A stretch of DNA of 64,000 nt, taken from Antedon mediterranea (taxonomy: Eukaryota; Echinodermata; Crinoidea; Comatulida; Antedonidae). Below the pieces are notes generated by a model. It searched no databases. It was given only the letters and a program-made list of their open reading frames with translations, and was not told the origin of the DNA. This document shows, piece by piece, positions 35,890 to 47,015 of this stretch; position 1 is the first letter of the stretch; each line of letters opens with the position of its first letter. The stretch is from positions 19,048,912 to 19,112,911 of the forward strand of contig NC_092675.1 in the NCBI RefSeq assembly GCF_964355755.1, read 5' to 3'. The position numbers and the translations under genes are program-made.

Positions 35890-37010
35890 TACTTAAACTT
35901 ACTTATAATTCCTACCTGTACTCCTGATCTTTATATCATATTAATTTAATGTTGTCATGCAATCCTTCAAACAATATATAAAACGTACTTTTTATATATA
36001 TTTTCACACTCAATAAGTGGTCTACATCCGTGACAGCACAAATGTGTGGTATATAGTGTGCGATTGTACTATGGTACAAGATGCATGATGCTGTTAGCCA
36101 TCTTGGTACCAGTTTGGCTACCAATGATGTTGACACCAGTCTACCACGATGAGGTAGCATCTCCGACTTCAGACTGGGATGTTTTTTTTTGTTTTTTGTT
36201 TTTTGTTTTTTGTTTTTTTTAAATTCCTTATCGAGCTAAAACTTATATTAACTTAAATAAGTGAAGATTATTGAGTAAATTACTTATTTTAACTATTTAC
36301 TATACAATAATATAGGCCTAAAACCTATTATATACGAAATTCATAATGAAAAATATTTTAATAATTACAATATTATTTTTGGGGGGTTTTTTTTTTTAAA
36401 TTATTTCTTACTAACTAAATCAACTTACGATAACATTTTTTTAATTAAAATTTATTATTAAAATATAAACTCGTAAAAAAATTAAACCAAAAACTTATAT
36501 CAATTAAATATTATTAACAATTTTTTGGAAAACTAAGTAAATAATGTTGTTTTTGTTTTTTCCTTTTTTTTTTGTATTGCTTACTATCTAAAAACTTACA
36601 TTAGCATAATAACGGGAAGTTTAATTACTGAAACAAATTACTTTATTTTAATCATTATTATCAATAATCTATTTTTAATTTATTATTGGTATTATTAATA
36701 TCCTCATTAGAGCTTTTTTTTATCATTATAATGTAACAATAGCATATTGTTTTTAATCCACATTACTTATCATTATTACTGTTTTTCTAAGTACAAGTGC
36801 TGCAGTAATCTACATTTTTAAAACGTTATTTTATATATTTATTACCTTAGTACTTAGATATTGCACATCTTAGAAAATCTATTTAGTTTAACTTTTCTTT
36901 AATCAATTTAATCGTCTTAACATTCCTGTAACTATATTCTAGATCTAATCCCTTAAACTGTTTTTTTAATGATGGTTACTTAAATTATGTTTGAAATTAT
37001 CTTAATTTGT
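35890..37010. other. AT-rich spacer with homopolymer runs
   Basis: No gene. The ~40-bp stretch at 36145-36190 (gaggtagcatctccgacttc, then agactgggatg and poly-T) recurs inverted inside the MITE at 48957-49076. Several poly-T or g/t-rich tracts occur at 36181-36220, 36379-36400 and 36545-36575. Confidence 0.5.
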
Positions 37011-37879
37011 TTAAGAACTATCGTCATTATTCTCAAAATAGAATGAGTCTTGTAATTCAAATTTCTCAAGAATTGCGTTAATTATTAAGTAAGCTATTGC
37101 TGATGGCTTTACTGTTGTAAGAGATATTTTATTTGTAATCAAATATTTGACAGATTCGTGTCTCACTCTTTCTATTCTACGTTTGTTGTTGTTGGTTGTA
37201 GCTTTACTGATAGCAATATCGCAATAAATGTGAACAAAATCAAGACAAGTGACACTATTGATATTAAAGTTTACTATCTGTAGTATTTTAAATTCTATTT
37301 GGGCATTTTTTTTAGGATTAAAGAAGCCAAGATTCCGGAGGCAGTCACAAGCATAAGGGATGATGTGTTTAGATTGGTATCGTTCAGCACATTTCAATGC
37401 AAGGCAAAATGATGCAATTGCATATTCTTCGAGATCTTCAAGTTGAAATGCTGTGTAATCAGAGATTAGTACATTTTCTATAATTGTAAGGCTACGATGA
37501 ACAATATCATAATCGATCATGTATTCATAACGTATGAGTTCAGATCGAATATTACATAAAAATTCTACCATATGATCTTTAACTGATTGTGATTCAAAAT
37601 GTGCCCATGGATTTTCAGATATTTTTTCACGATTAATTAATGAATTAAAATATTCTTTATTAGATTCAAGTTCCAAATTTTCATTTGAAATGTCGTTAGA
37701 ATTGCTATCATCACTACCTGGAAAATGAAACAAAACATCACCATGTCCTACTACTACAACAGTGCTACTATTAGTACTACTAGACTTTTCTCCTATGCTG
37801 CTACTGCCACTGTTGTTGCTACTAACACTAACTACTCTCACCACTATTGCTACTAGTGCTATTGGGCATAGTGCTGCAG

Positions 37880-37936
<57 letters not shown>

Positions 37937-38686
37937 TCACTATCACTGTCAATACTAATAATGATGTCACTATCACTACTCCTATCTCTACTTATTATAA
38001 TAGGCATATCATTTGTATTTGGAGACATTTGATCTTCACTAGGCCAACTACTATCACTATCACTGTCAATACCAATAATGATGTCACTATCACTACTCCT
38101 ATCACTACTTATTATGATAGGCATATCATTTGTATTTTGAGACATTTGATCTTCACTAGGCCAACTACTACTATCACTATCACTGTCAATACTAATAATG
38201 ATGTCACTATCACTACTCCTATCACTACGTACTATGATAGGCATATCATTTGTTTTATGGAGACAACATTTGATCTTCACTAGGCCAACAACTACTATCA
38301 CTATCACTGCTGCTACTAATAATGATGTCACTATCACTACTTATATCACTACTTATTATGATAGGCATATCATTTGTATTTGAAGACAACATTTGGTCGT
38401 CACTAGTAGGCCTATTTAATTCATGATTAAAATGACAATAATTGATATCAGCTGATTTGTTTTCCGATTTTATAAGTTTATCTAATTCGTGTAAATTACA
38501 AGTTGGGTTAACATTAGCGTTTCTTCTGACATAAGGACGCGCCCTGTTTCTAGGCCTAGACCTTCTATTATTCCTCACCTGGAGGAACCTAGCGTACTTA
38601 GCGGCGGGATACTCATTTGGTCTCACCGCATTCTGGGCTTCTTCTAAAGAAGCATTATATCTTCTTTTAAATATCAACTTTGCCAT
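37011..38686 (-). CDS. Cyclin-box-like protein, 2 exons, frameshifted
   Basis: Exon 2 (37717-37011, 234 codons plus stop) starts after tttccag. It encodes a region that reads like a cyclin N-terminal box: MVEFLCNIRSELIRYEYMID, LEEYAIASFCLALKCAERY (compare the usual LASKYEE position) and KILQIVNFNINSVTCLDFVH (compare the LxFxLxxPTPLDFL end of the box). Exon 1 (38686-37842) opens with MAKLIFKRRYNASLEEAQ and a basic Arg-rich stretch. It then has four ~40-residue repeats with the core NTNDMPIIIS + SDSDIIIS, and a poly-Ser run. The donor g|gtgaga at 37842-37840 joins exon 2 in phase. The third repeat seen along the + strand (second in the protein) is 124 bp instead of a multiple of three. A 1-base insertion near 38253 makes a stop at 38255, so as written the gene is broken. 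It may be a pseudogene, an assembly error in a repeat, or an unseen splice. The cyclin class is not determinable by eye. Confidence 0.62.
37861..38395 (-). repeat. ~120-bp coding minisatellite plus TAC/AGT trinucleotide run
   Basis: ggcatatcat recurs at 38003, 38120, 38240 and 38364, giving periods 117, 120 and 124. A (CTA)n run at about 37876-37934 encodes poly-Ser on the minus strand. Length variation in this array is the cause of the frameshift in the cyclin-like gene. Confidence 0.9.
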
Positions 38687-39159
38687 AGCAGATGATGTAA
38701 GTATAGCAAACGTAATAGGAAATAGATGTATAGTATTTCCAAACTGAATTGCACGGTAAAAGCGGTTTTATTTCGTTTTACATCGATTCGGATTGAAAGA
38801 ATTTTTCATTCTGACTTAAATTTGGAATAGTCGTTAGTTATTTTCGAATATTTGATGACGTAACAATGGTTGCGCTGTTCTATTGTAAGCGCGGTGAGCG
38901 CACTAACTAGCCAATTGAATACCACTATTGTTACTAATACTGCTCTTGGAAACTATACTCTCTTAAATGCGCGCGCACTACACAGCGTCATCTCTCTGTA
39001 TACATCAAAGATTTTATATAGTTGTCGGCGGCTTTATCTCACTGGTATACATCTGTTAATTAGAAAGAGCGCGTTCTTTAGACTGGACGACAAACCAACA
39101 TTTTTCTTTAAATAAAAACCAATGGTTCAACATTGGTTCATGTTGCTATATTATTATTA
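38687..39159. other. Upstream flank of the cyclin-like gene
   Basis: About 470 bp with no gene. It probably contains the promoter of the minus-strand gene, but no TATA or Inr element could be assigned. Confidence 0.4.
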
Positions 39160-40170
39160 GGTTATATGCATTATCATGCATATAACCTTTGATTCTGTCA
39201 GAATCTTAGTTTATTTATTCTTTCCTTAGCACTATTTTGTCCGTCAATTATCTTGATATCAGTTTCATCTAGCTAAGTGAATTATTATGGCAAGGAATCG
39301 ATGTGGTTATGTTTTCACGGTGCGCAATCAAAAATTACGCGGTCTACGCACGATTCAACGAATCACGTTTGTAATCATAATCTTAACAACAAGCATGAAT
39401 CACAATTAAACAAAATTTGGTACTCACACATTTTAGGTCATAGTTCATCATATATGGCAACAATTACGTGTGTAGCGCATATAACGCATGCGTATATGCG
39501 CGCTTAAAATTTTCAAAATTGTCAACATTTATTTTCGAAGAAATTAGAGTACGTTTCAGACAATTTTAAGCCTTTAAAAAATTGCCATGAGTGCGCCGAT
39601 TTGTTCACGCACACTGCGCGGTAAACGTTAATATGCATTCTTTTTGCCCGATTTCTGTTTCACAACCTTCTTTAATAATATCATCATATTTGATTCATCT
39701 TGAAATTGCGTTATACGAGCACGTCAAAAGTGACAGGCCAGCTACGCACGGTGAAAATATGCTAAATTTTAAAATTAATAAGCCTATAGGCCTACTAATA
39801 GATCGTCAGAATGCTCGGGACACCTATTTTGCCTTTCATTTTTTTAAAAGTGTACCACCGGTATGTAATATGTATGATTTATTATTAAGAGAACAAAAGT
39901 TGATTAAGTCATCATTAATTGTGCATATTCAATTTAAAAAAATTAATTTCGACAATCAAACAAACTATGACATTTTCTTGGGCCGAAATAACAAACGTAA
40001 TATTAACTTTATTCAGTAAAAATGATATACTTTGACAGTGCGTCAAATTTTCAAATCTTTTAAGTTGTCATGATAGTAAAACATTATAATTCATGCGGTA
40101 TGCAATAACTGTACCTGCACCAAAGTGGAACTGCATAGTAAATACACAGTTTCTTCAACTTTAAGTCTGT
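39160..40170. mobile_element. Hairpin-ended repeat family, copy 3
   Basis: Starts with a strong hairpin (ggttatatgca/tgcatataacc, 39160-39188). It shares long blocks with copy 2, such as tcacaattaaacaaaatttg, cagaatgctcgggacaccta and gattaagtcatcattaatt. The 3' hairpin was not found, so this end is truncated or diverged. Confidence 0.6.
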
Positions 40171-41726
40171 GCTCGTATCTATCTATTTTCTTTTTTTGAT
40201 CCAATTTGTTGTCAAAATAAATAACTATTATTACTTTATGTGACACTAAAATATGACATTTATAGAAAAGAAAATAATTTTTTCTTTAGGTTTTGATTTT
40301 AAATTTATAATTATATAATTTTAAAAGGCTGCCTGTTGACGCTTTGCAGCGTTCAGGTAGTATGTGTTGACGGATATTGCGTCGTGTTATTGGTCACTGA
40401 GCCTGATTAAATTGTTGATGTGAGTACTACAAACAATATTTTGTTTTGCAAGGTTTTGTTTTGATAGTTTAAAAGCAATTACATACTAGTAATTAAATAG
40501 ATTAGTGCTTTGAAAAGATGTGTTATAATACTATACTGACGAATAGTTGATTTAAAAGCTAGATTAACACGCATAAACCATAGTCCTACTAAGGATTTTC
40601 AGGCCGAGAGTTCGTAATTTTAAGCCTTCTGCACACACGCCGTCGGCAGGTTATCCATGCATGACATTGAGAGATTTCCTGTTGTTGCTTCTTCTTGTCA
40701 AGCCTAGAGGAGGCCTAGCCTTCACTTTAGTTACATGTACGTACGCGGTGTTTCGAAAACAGAGACCTCGAAAAAAGGGGGACCCAATTAAGGCTCATGA
40801 TACCCCTCTCTTTTCGAGTGTCACTTTAAATAATGTGTATTAATATCCCGAGTTCGAGGATACACCTTCGTCCTTACCTTATTTATATGAATATGATGAG
40901 TTCATTTTTTTTAATAAAGAAATAATATAATACATAATAATATTATAAATATTATAATACGCATCACTTTCTTTCATCATGGAGGTATGAAATTAGATTT
41001 TATCATTTATTTTATACCTCCATGCTTTCATGTTATATTTAAATTTTTTTTATATAATCAAAATGATACTAGCCTAGTGCGTATTTTTAGACTAGCTATG
41101 TCTATCTACAGTAGTTTTTACAAAAAAAACATATCAATTCTCAATTCCTTTTCCATCAATTTTTATTTATTTATGATGCATTCCATATAATAATAATAAT
41201 AAGATTTATATGGCGCACATATCCACAAAAATGCTCAAGGCGCTTGTGAAAAACCATGAAAAAACATAAAAATATAAACCTTGAAACCAAAATATAGTAT
41301 TTTTTTGTTAATGAGAATATAACTAGCCATATCTTAGAAATAAAATAAAATACAAGAGTTAAATAAATGTATGGCCAATGTTACGGTAATTATGAAAGTC
41401 TAACAAATTTCTAAGACTGTACAATATTTTAATGTTTATTATGAAAATTGTATGCGTCGCAGAAAGGACAGTAAATGGACATGACTTTTAAGAAGGTTTA
41501 CGTATTGTAATATTCTCCTCATTTAGAAGAGATTTTAAAATTTGTTTTGTATTATTATGTTACAGATAGTTGTTTTAGATGACTGAATAATTATAGAATT
41601 TTAACTGCAAATTAATTAAATAAATAATAAAACTAACTATTAAATGTTGTGGACGAGACAATTATGAAATTTGAAACGTAAATAGGAAATTTAATAAACA
41701 AAATATGTGTTATAAAATTCTTGACT
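40171..41726. other. Intergenic, no gene seen
   Basis: AT-rich DNA. A small GC-richer patch at 40600-40860 has no recognisable exon. Confidence 0.45.
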
Positions 41727-42010
41727 ATAGAGTTCTGCGGTGCTGACATCACGATGATAGGTGGCGCTGCATGGTTTGCTAGCCAACCAAAAAATGCGTT
41801 TAACCTGCCTGAATGACTCCTAGTTATAAAAACATTAACTAAAATTTCAAAAGATCATTAAATATCTGTTTTTAATACGGTAATCTATTTATTCTTCAAC
41901 TACAGTTTAAGTTTAAACAAAAAAAAGTTAAGATACATAATTTGATAGAAACACAAATCTATAGTGGTTATCGCCATCTACCGTTGTGACGTCACACCGC
42001 AGAACTCTAT
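41727..42010. mobile_element. 284-bp MITE
   Basis: Inverted ends atagagttctgcggtg... / ...caccgcagaactctat. Subterminal gacatcacg / cgttgtgacgtcac and taggtggcg / cgccatcta also match. No coding capacity. Confidence 0.8.
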
Positions 42011-42029
42011 GTACTATAGGGACATAGAG

Positions 42030-42450
42030 TAACTATATCTGGCAAAAAAATGTTTAAAAGATTCATTCAAATATCTTGGAGTTGTGTTTGATTCTCAATT
42101 AACATGGTCAGAATGAAACGAATTGGTGTTATCCGACGTGTAAAGTACTAAATACCAGGAAATACTCTCAAAATGTTAGCTAATGCTTTAGTAATACAAT
42201 ACCTTATTTTAATTACTGTGACTGTGTTTGGTCAAATTGTAATGCAAATCTTGCAAACTCTCTCCAAATACTGTTAAACAGACTTGGAAGAATTTGACTT
42301 TCCACAGATATTAAAACACCAGTTAAGATATTTTTAAGTTCTTTGGGGTGGTGTACACTTAGTGATAATTGGGAAGGACAATTACTTATAATGTTATTCA
42401 AGTGTCTAAATGATCATGCTCCATGCTACTTATTAAACAAATTTTGAATG
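42030..42450 (+). pseudogene. Non-LTR retrotransposon (LINE) 3' reverse-transcriptase remnant
   Basis: Broken frames give residues typical of the region after the RT core of jockey/CR1-like elements: FKYLGVVFDSQLTW, then ILVITVTVF..NCNANLANSLQ, LLNRLGRI and a CLNDHAPCYLLNKF tail. Stops and shifts are present, so it is inactive. Confidence 0.65.
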
Positions 42451-43010
42451 TTTTAAATTAATGCTTTAATCCCTTTTTTTCACTTGTGCTCCATTTTTTT
42501 TCTAACCCTAACCCACTAAAAGGAATATAAAACAATTGAGTAAAAATATTAATAACACTGTTTGTTAGACAGCATTTTATTGTAATTGTTTCCTTTAACT
42601 ATAAATTATAGAAAAGAAACAATAGTTGCTACGGTATAAATAGATGAACATATGCTAAAACACCTGTCTAATACAGTCAAGAGGGTGTTTTTAAATACTT
42701 TCATTTAATAAACCAAATAAATATTAAATACCTGGCAATACCTAAAGTATAGTTCATGTTTAACAAAAATAATGATTTCACTTTTATAAAAACACAAAAT
42801 TGTTTTTTTGTAAAATCAATGCTGATAAACAATTGTTATATGTAAACAAATAATTTTTTTTTTTGATCCAATTTTTTGTCGTAAAAAATAAAGATTATTA
42901 CTTTATGTAACATTAAAATGGCATATTCGACAACAACAAATGAGACAAATTTGTTTTTTTAAATTATGTTCAGGTCAAACAAACAGATGTCAAGTATGTA
43001 AATTGCAGAG

Positions 43011-45778
43011 ATGGTCATTAGTGTTGATGGCCAAGATAATTTGGTTGTTGTCACGGCAACGTCATTAACAACTGCTGTCATTTTCGTAGTAATGATTCTA
43101 AGCTGTGTCACTTGCAAATGCTGGTAAATATCTCTATATTATTATTTATTCTTAAAAATATTAATAATTATTTATTAAGCGCATCAATAAATAAGTAATA
43201 ATACAGCCTGGACAAATCCTGATAATATACTAATTAGAAAAAAAATGACATTACTTTCAAATATGTTTTTTAAAAAAATGAGATTACTTGTTCAAATATG
43301 TTAAAAATGTATTATACCTTGTATTTAAAAAGCATGTTTGCTTTTTGTTTGAGGAAAAAATGGTACCCAATCAAATCATTTTTTTGTTGTATTAAACCTT
43401 AATTGATAGAGGGTGACCCTAAACAGCATATGCTGCCCTCTTGATGAGTGACAGTGGTTGTGTGTATACTAGTACAACGGGGTAACCTCCTACTTGTTTC
43501 GAAAGATGTTCTTTAAAGTGAACATGAGCCAGATGTTAGACTTTCAATCAATCAAAATCAACATTTATTTCCAAAATGGTGGCGTCACCAAAAAAGCAAA
43601 GCTTGTGTCAGGGACGCCCAAACAAACCAATCAAAAGCAAACAAAACATATAAATAAGACATAGAAATGAAAATAACAATAAAACGTAAAGCGGTACATT
43701 TCAATTGTAGTATAAATCATATTAAATACATTTTCAATATTTCTAAAGGTAAATATATTAACAAGAAACATGGCAGCTAAGTATTGTTTGATAATAAATA
43801 ATATTTTGCCGTTTTTAAAAAATTATTTACATTATGTATATTTTGTAACGAATGAGGCAAAACATTCCAAAGTTTTGCACCAGAGTATCTAATACTTTGG
43901 TGAAATATTGTAGTCCTGTGTTTTGGGAGATGAATATAAGAGGATGACCTAGTGTCGTAGTTATAGAAAGTAACATTAAATTTAAACATATCGTAAAATC
44001 TATGAGGATAATTATGATTAATACAGTTATGAACTTGCTCCAAGTCTGTATTATTGTCTTTTTTTGTCATTCCACACGTCGTCGTTTTGATTTTTGTCTG
44101 AAAATACACTCAAGTAATACACGTATGAAATGCCATATGTGCAAAAATATTTATATTTTAACTAATATTAAGACAAAACTCCGTCTGGAGCCCAGACTAG
44201 CCAGGTGTGTGTGTACACTGGACCTATGGTTTATAGTCCTTATCGTGGAAAAACTTGTTCTACCACCAGAACCATGGAGTGAGTGAGGCTCGAACCCTTG
44301 CCGATATTAATATGGCAAGGTATTATGTTCCACTGTCTTAACCGCTTGTCCACTCACGTAATGTATATTCTTGTATTGCATGTATAAAGTGTTGTATTGC
44401 AGTACTTAATTATTTTCAAGATTTGTTATGAAATATAATTCATTGGTATTTATTCATTAAAAAAAAAGATAAAAACATTGCAGGCCGGAAAAATGCTAAA
44501 TTTTATTTCAATTTACAAAATATGTATAAAATTGGTTAAAATTACTTTTAAAAATTTAAAAGAATTACTGCTATGTGTCATAAAAAACAAATTGAACTAC
44601 ATTAAAATGCAAAATTATATTAAAATGCAAAATTACAAGGATGACAATTGTAAACAAATACTGTATTTATCTCTTTTCTTCCAGGAGGCGGTTTACAAAA
44701 AAAGATGTAGTTGATGATGAGGATAGTCCTGATGAAGTTTATACAAACCCTTCATTTGATGACGCACCTCAGAAAACTACTGTAGAGGTGATGTACAATA
44801 TAAGTATAGTTACAATTAGAAGAGTAACATATGTGTTGCAAATGCCTATGTTTCATATCAAATTAATAATATGAATTTAAAACACAAGTGACAATATTAA
44901 TATATATCTGTATGGGAAAATAGTATGTTTATTACATTCATTTCGTAACATAACATATGTTTTTTTTAATATGTATATAGAGTACAATAGTTTCTATCTA
45001 ATCTATGCTGCTTTTGGGATGTTAAATTCTTGTCTATTATGTTAAGAAATGTCAGCGTTCAATTTTAATTCTGCCTTTAAATGATCAAAATATGGGCCAG
45101 CTACCAACCACCAGTTACTGTATCCGCTCTATAAAATACAGCTTTCCGTGAAGCCTGGAAGCTGCTCTATCTGACATCAGAGGTTTGGGTCTGCTGTTTT
45201 GACCTCATTCAACTTTGACTCACTTTCTCCATGTCTTCTTCTTCATGTTTTCTTCATTTTTTCAGACAAAGAGGAAAAAGTTGGGTTCTTCTGTTGTTAC
45301 AAATTCACCGATCAATTCAATTGAACCATACCAAGAAATAGCAGAAGGAGTAGTGTTACAGAATAGGTTTACAAATGAAAAGAAAGAAAACTTGCAACAA
45401 CTTAATGAATTTAATTCAAAAAATGGAGATGTAAAATCAAGTAAATCTCCTGACGATAAACCGGATACGGAAAGAGTTAGTCAGAGTGAGCATTCATATT
45501 CATCTAATACGCCGACTATTCCTGCAGATGCTGTGTCAAACTCAAGCACCATCATTGTTAGTGTGGAGGTGCATTGTACAAACGTTGAAAACGGCAAGCT
45601 TGGTGTATCTGGAAACATTAGTAACTCGCCGAAACAAAATAGCATTTTAGAAAACCCAAGAGGTGTCGACGACAATGATAGGAATGGAATAGCAGTTCAT
45701 ATCAACCCATTTGCAGTAGAACGACTAGAAGAAAATATGAGAAAGGATAAAAATTCTGGCATGAGCATTGCATTATAA
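43011..45778 (+). CDS. Small single-pass membrane protein, 3 exons
   Basis: Exons 43011-43123, 44685-44787 and 45266-45778. Total is 729 nt, or 242 residues plus TAA. Splice sites are good (ctg|gtaaat, ttccag|g, gag|gtgatg, tttcag|aca) and phases close. Residues ~11-33 (LVVVTATSLTTAVIFVVMIL) form one hydrophobic span that may be a signal anchor. CKCWRRRFTKK follows as a basic juxtamembrane stop. The rest is a long, polar, low-complexity cytoplasmic tail. It has an acidic DDEDSPDEVYTNPSFDD patch with a possible tyrosine motif, then many Ser/Asn/Lys residues. I do not recognise the family. The acceptor-like tgcag just before the ATG (43001-43009) means upstream exons are possible, so it might be the C-terminal part of a larger receptor. 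Confidence 0.7.
43777..44109 (-). pseudogene. LINE 3'-end fragment in the membrane-protein gene
   Basis: A 110-codon minus-strand frame ends with YDTRSSSYIHLPKHRTTIFH then QSIRYSGAKLWNVLP and NNFLKTAKYYLL. This is the pattern at the C-terminus of many jockey/CR1-type reverse transcriptases. It lies in intron 1 of the gene at 43011-45778, in the opposite orientation. Confidence 0.75.
44200..44355 (-). repeat. tRNA-derived SINE
   Basis: On the minus strand it begins with gtgagtggacaagcggttaa (A-box-like). A B-box ggttcgagcctc follows, then a body ending in the block that also occurs at 15405-15500. The tRNA cloverleaf does not close (T-stem and acceptor out of register), so this is a SINE head, not a tRNA gene. 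Confidence 0.7.
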
Positions 45779-46055
45779 AATATTGAATGTCTTACCACTG
45801 CAACTGTCTATTCTATTCTACAACTTGTTCAATTTCTTGTATACTGCCATTATTATACCGGTATAAATACAGTATATATATATTTGCTTGAAGATGCTAA
45901 AAGCTGTACAGTATACTCAACAATCCCACCAACTCTCTCCCCTATTCCCTCAAATTAGTGACATTTTGTATAATTAAAAATTCATAAAACTGACCAACTC
46001 TTTAGCCGGTCATCACAGGGATCAATGAATGTTCAATTTGACCATTTGATTCTAG

Positions 46056-46146
46056 GGAAGAGTGAAATGGGGATCAGCTCAAAAGTTTCACAAATGTGTG
46101 ACGTATCCGTTTTCGTTATTGTATTCGTAAGGTTGCGAAACCTCCC
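46056..46146. repeat. Half copy of the 500-bp TA MITE
   Basis: gatcagctcaaaagtttcac, gtgacgtatccgttttcgtt and ggttgcgaaacctccc match the element at 23514-24013. Only one terminal repeat is complete. Confidence 0.75.
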
Positions 46147-46836
46147 TATTAGTATAAAATAGCTGAGATGCTAACAGGGACCGAACACAATGCAAAGCTT
46201 ACCTCTGTAACAGTGTTTTTATGTGCTGTACTTGTACTGTATATAGAAATATTGATTAAACAATGATTACTGGTAATTATGTATAAATGAAGACTTTTTG
46301 ACATAAAATCATGCACGTAAAATTAATCAAATTAAAAGAATATGCAGTTTGTTTTACAGACATTGTGTGCAAGTTGGGTGTATGTAGTTATGTGTATGAA
46401 GGAATAAAATAATTTTGTATTTGATTATTTTTTCATTATTACTGATTTTAATTTGATTGTTGTTAATATTTATGTTGTATTAATTTATGTAAACATATTT
46501 AAAATGTTAATATTTATAATTGAAAAGAATGAACTTAAAATCCAAAATATGAAAAGTATTATTTAAAAAAGGGTTTATTTTAGTATCATTTGGCTAATTG
46601 AAAATAATGTATTTAAATTTAATAAACTGTATCAAATATGTAAAAGGAGAAATATTCTATATATAATTACTCGTAATAGTATTAATTACTTGATTTTAAT
46701 TGTATTTAAGTTCAATTCAGTATTTAAATTATTTATATAATATCTTTAGTAATCGTTAATCGTCTCTAGTAAATTATTTGATTTATGATTTACTGTAAAA
46801 AATGATTAAACATATGAATTTAACTAATTAACACAT

Positions 46837-47015
46837 GTTAAGGGCCTTTAACACCCGCTCAGGTTCTGGTGCAGTCCCAATGTTTGTTTTCATGACACAC
46901 CACATTATGCACATAGCGTGTGGCACGTCACGAAAACAAAAAGTCACTAATGCTGAGTATGACATGAACTTAAACTTGAGTCGGACCAGAGCAGGTGTGA
47001 AAGACCCTCATATGG
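46837..47015. repeat. Imperfect inverted repeat, MITE-like
   Basis: gggcctttaacacccgctca with ggttctggt pairs imperfectly with ccagagcaggtgtgaaagac. The interior has a second palindromic part (gttttcatgacac / gtcacgaaaac). The 74-codon frame across it is not a gene. Confidence 0.6.

Noticed and set aside
37762-38383. Plus-strand frames rich in Thr, Leu or Ile
   Set aside because: They mirror the trinucleotide run and ~120-bp repeat of the minus-strand cyclin-like gene, which has the splice sites and domain content.
44290-44355. tRNA-Ser/Leu-like gene on the minus strand
   Set aside because: A- and B-box-like words exist, but the T-arm and acceptor stem do not register and the sequence continues into a SINE body found elsewhere.
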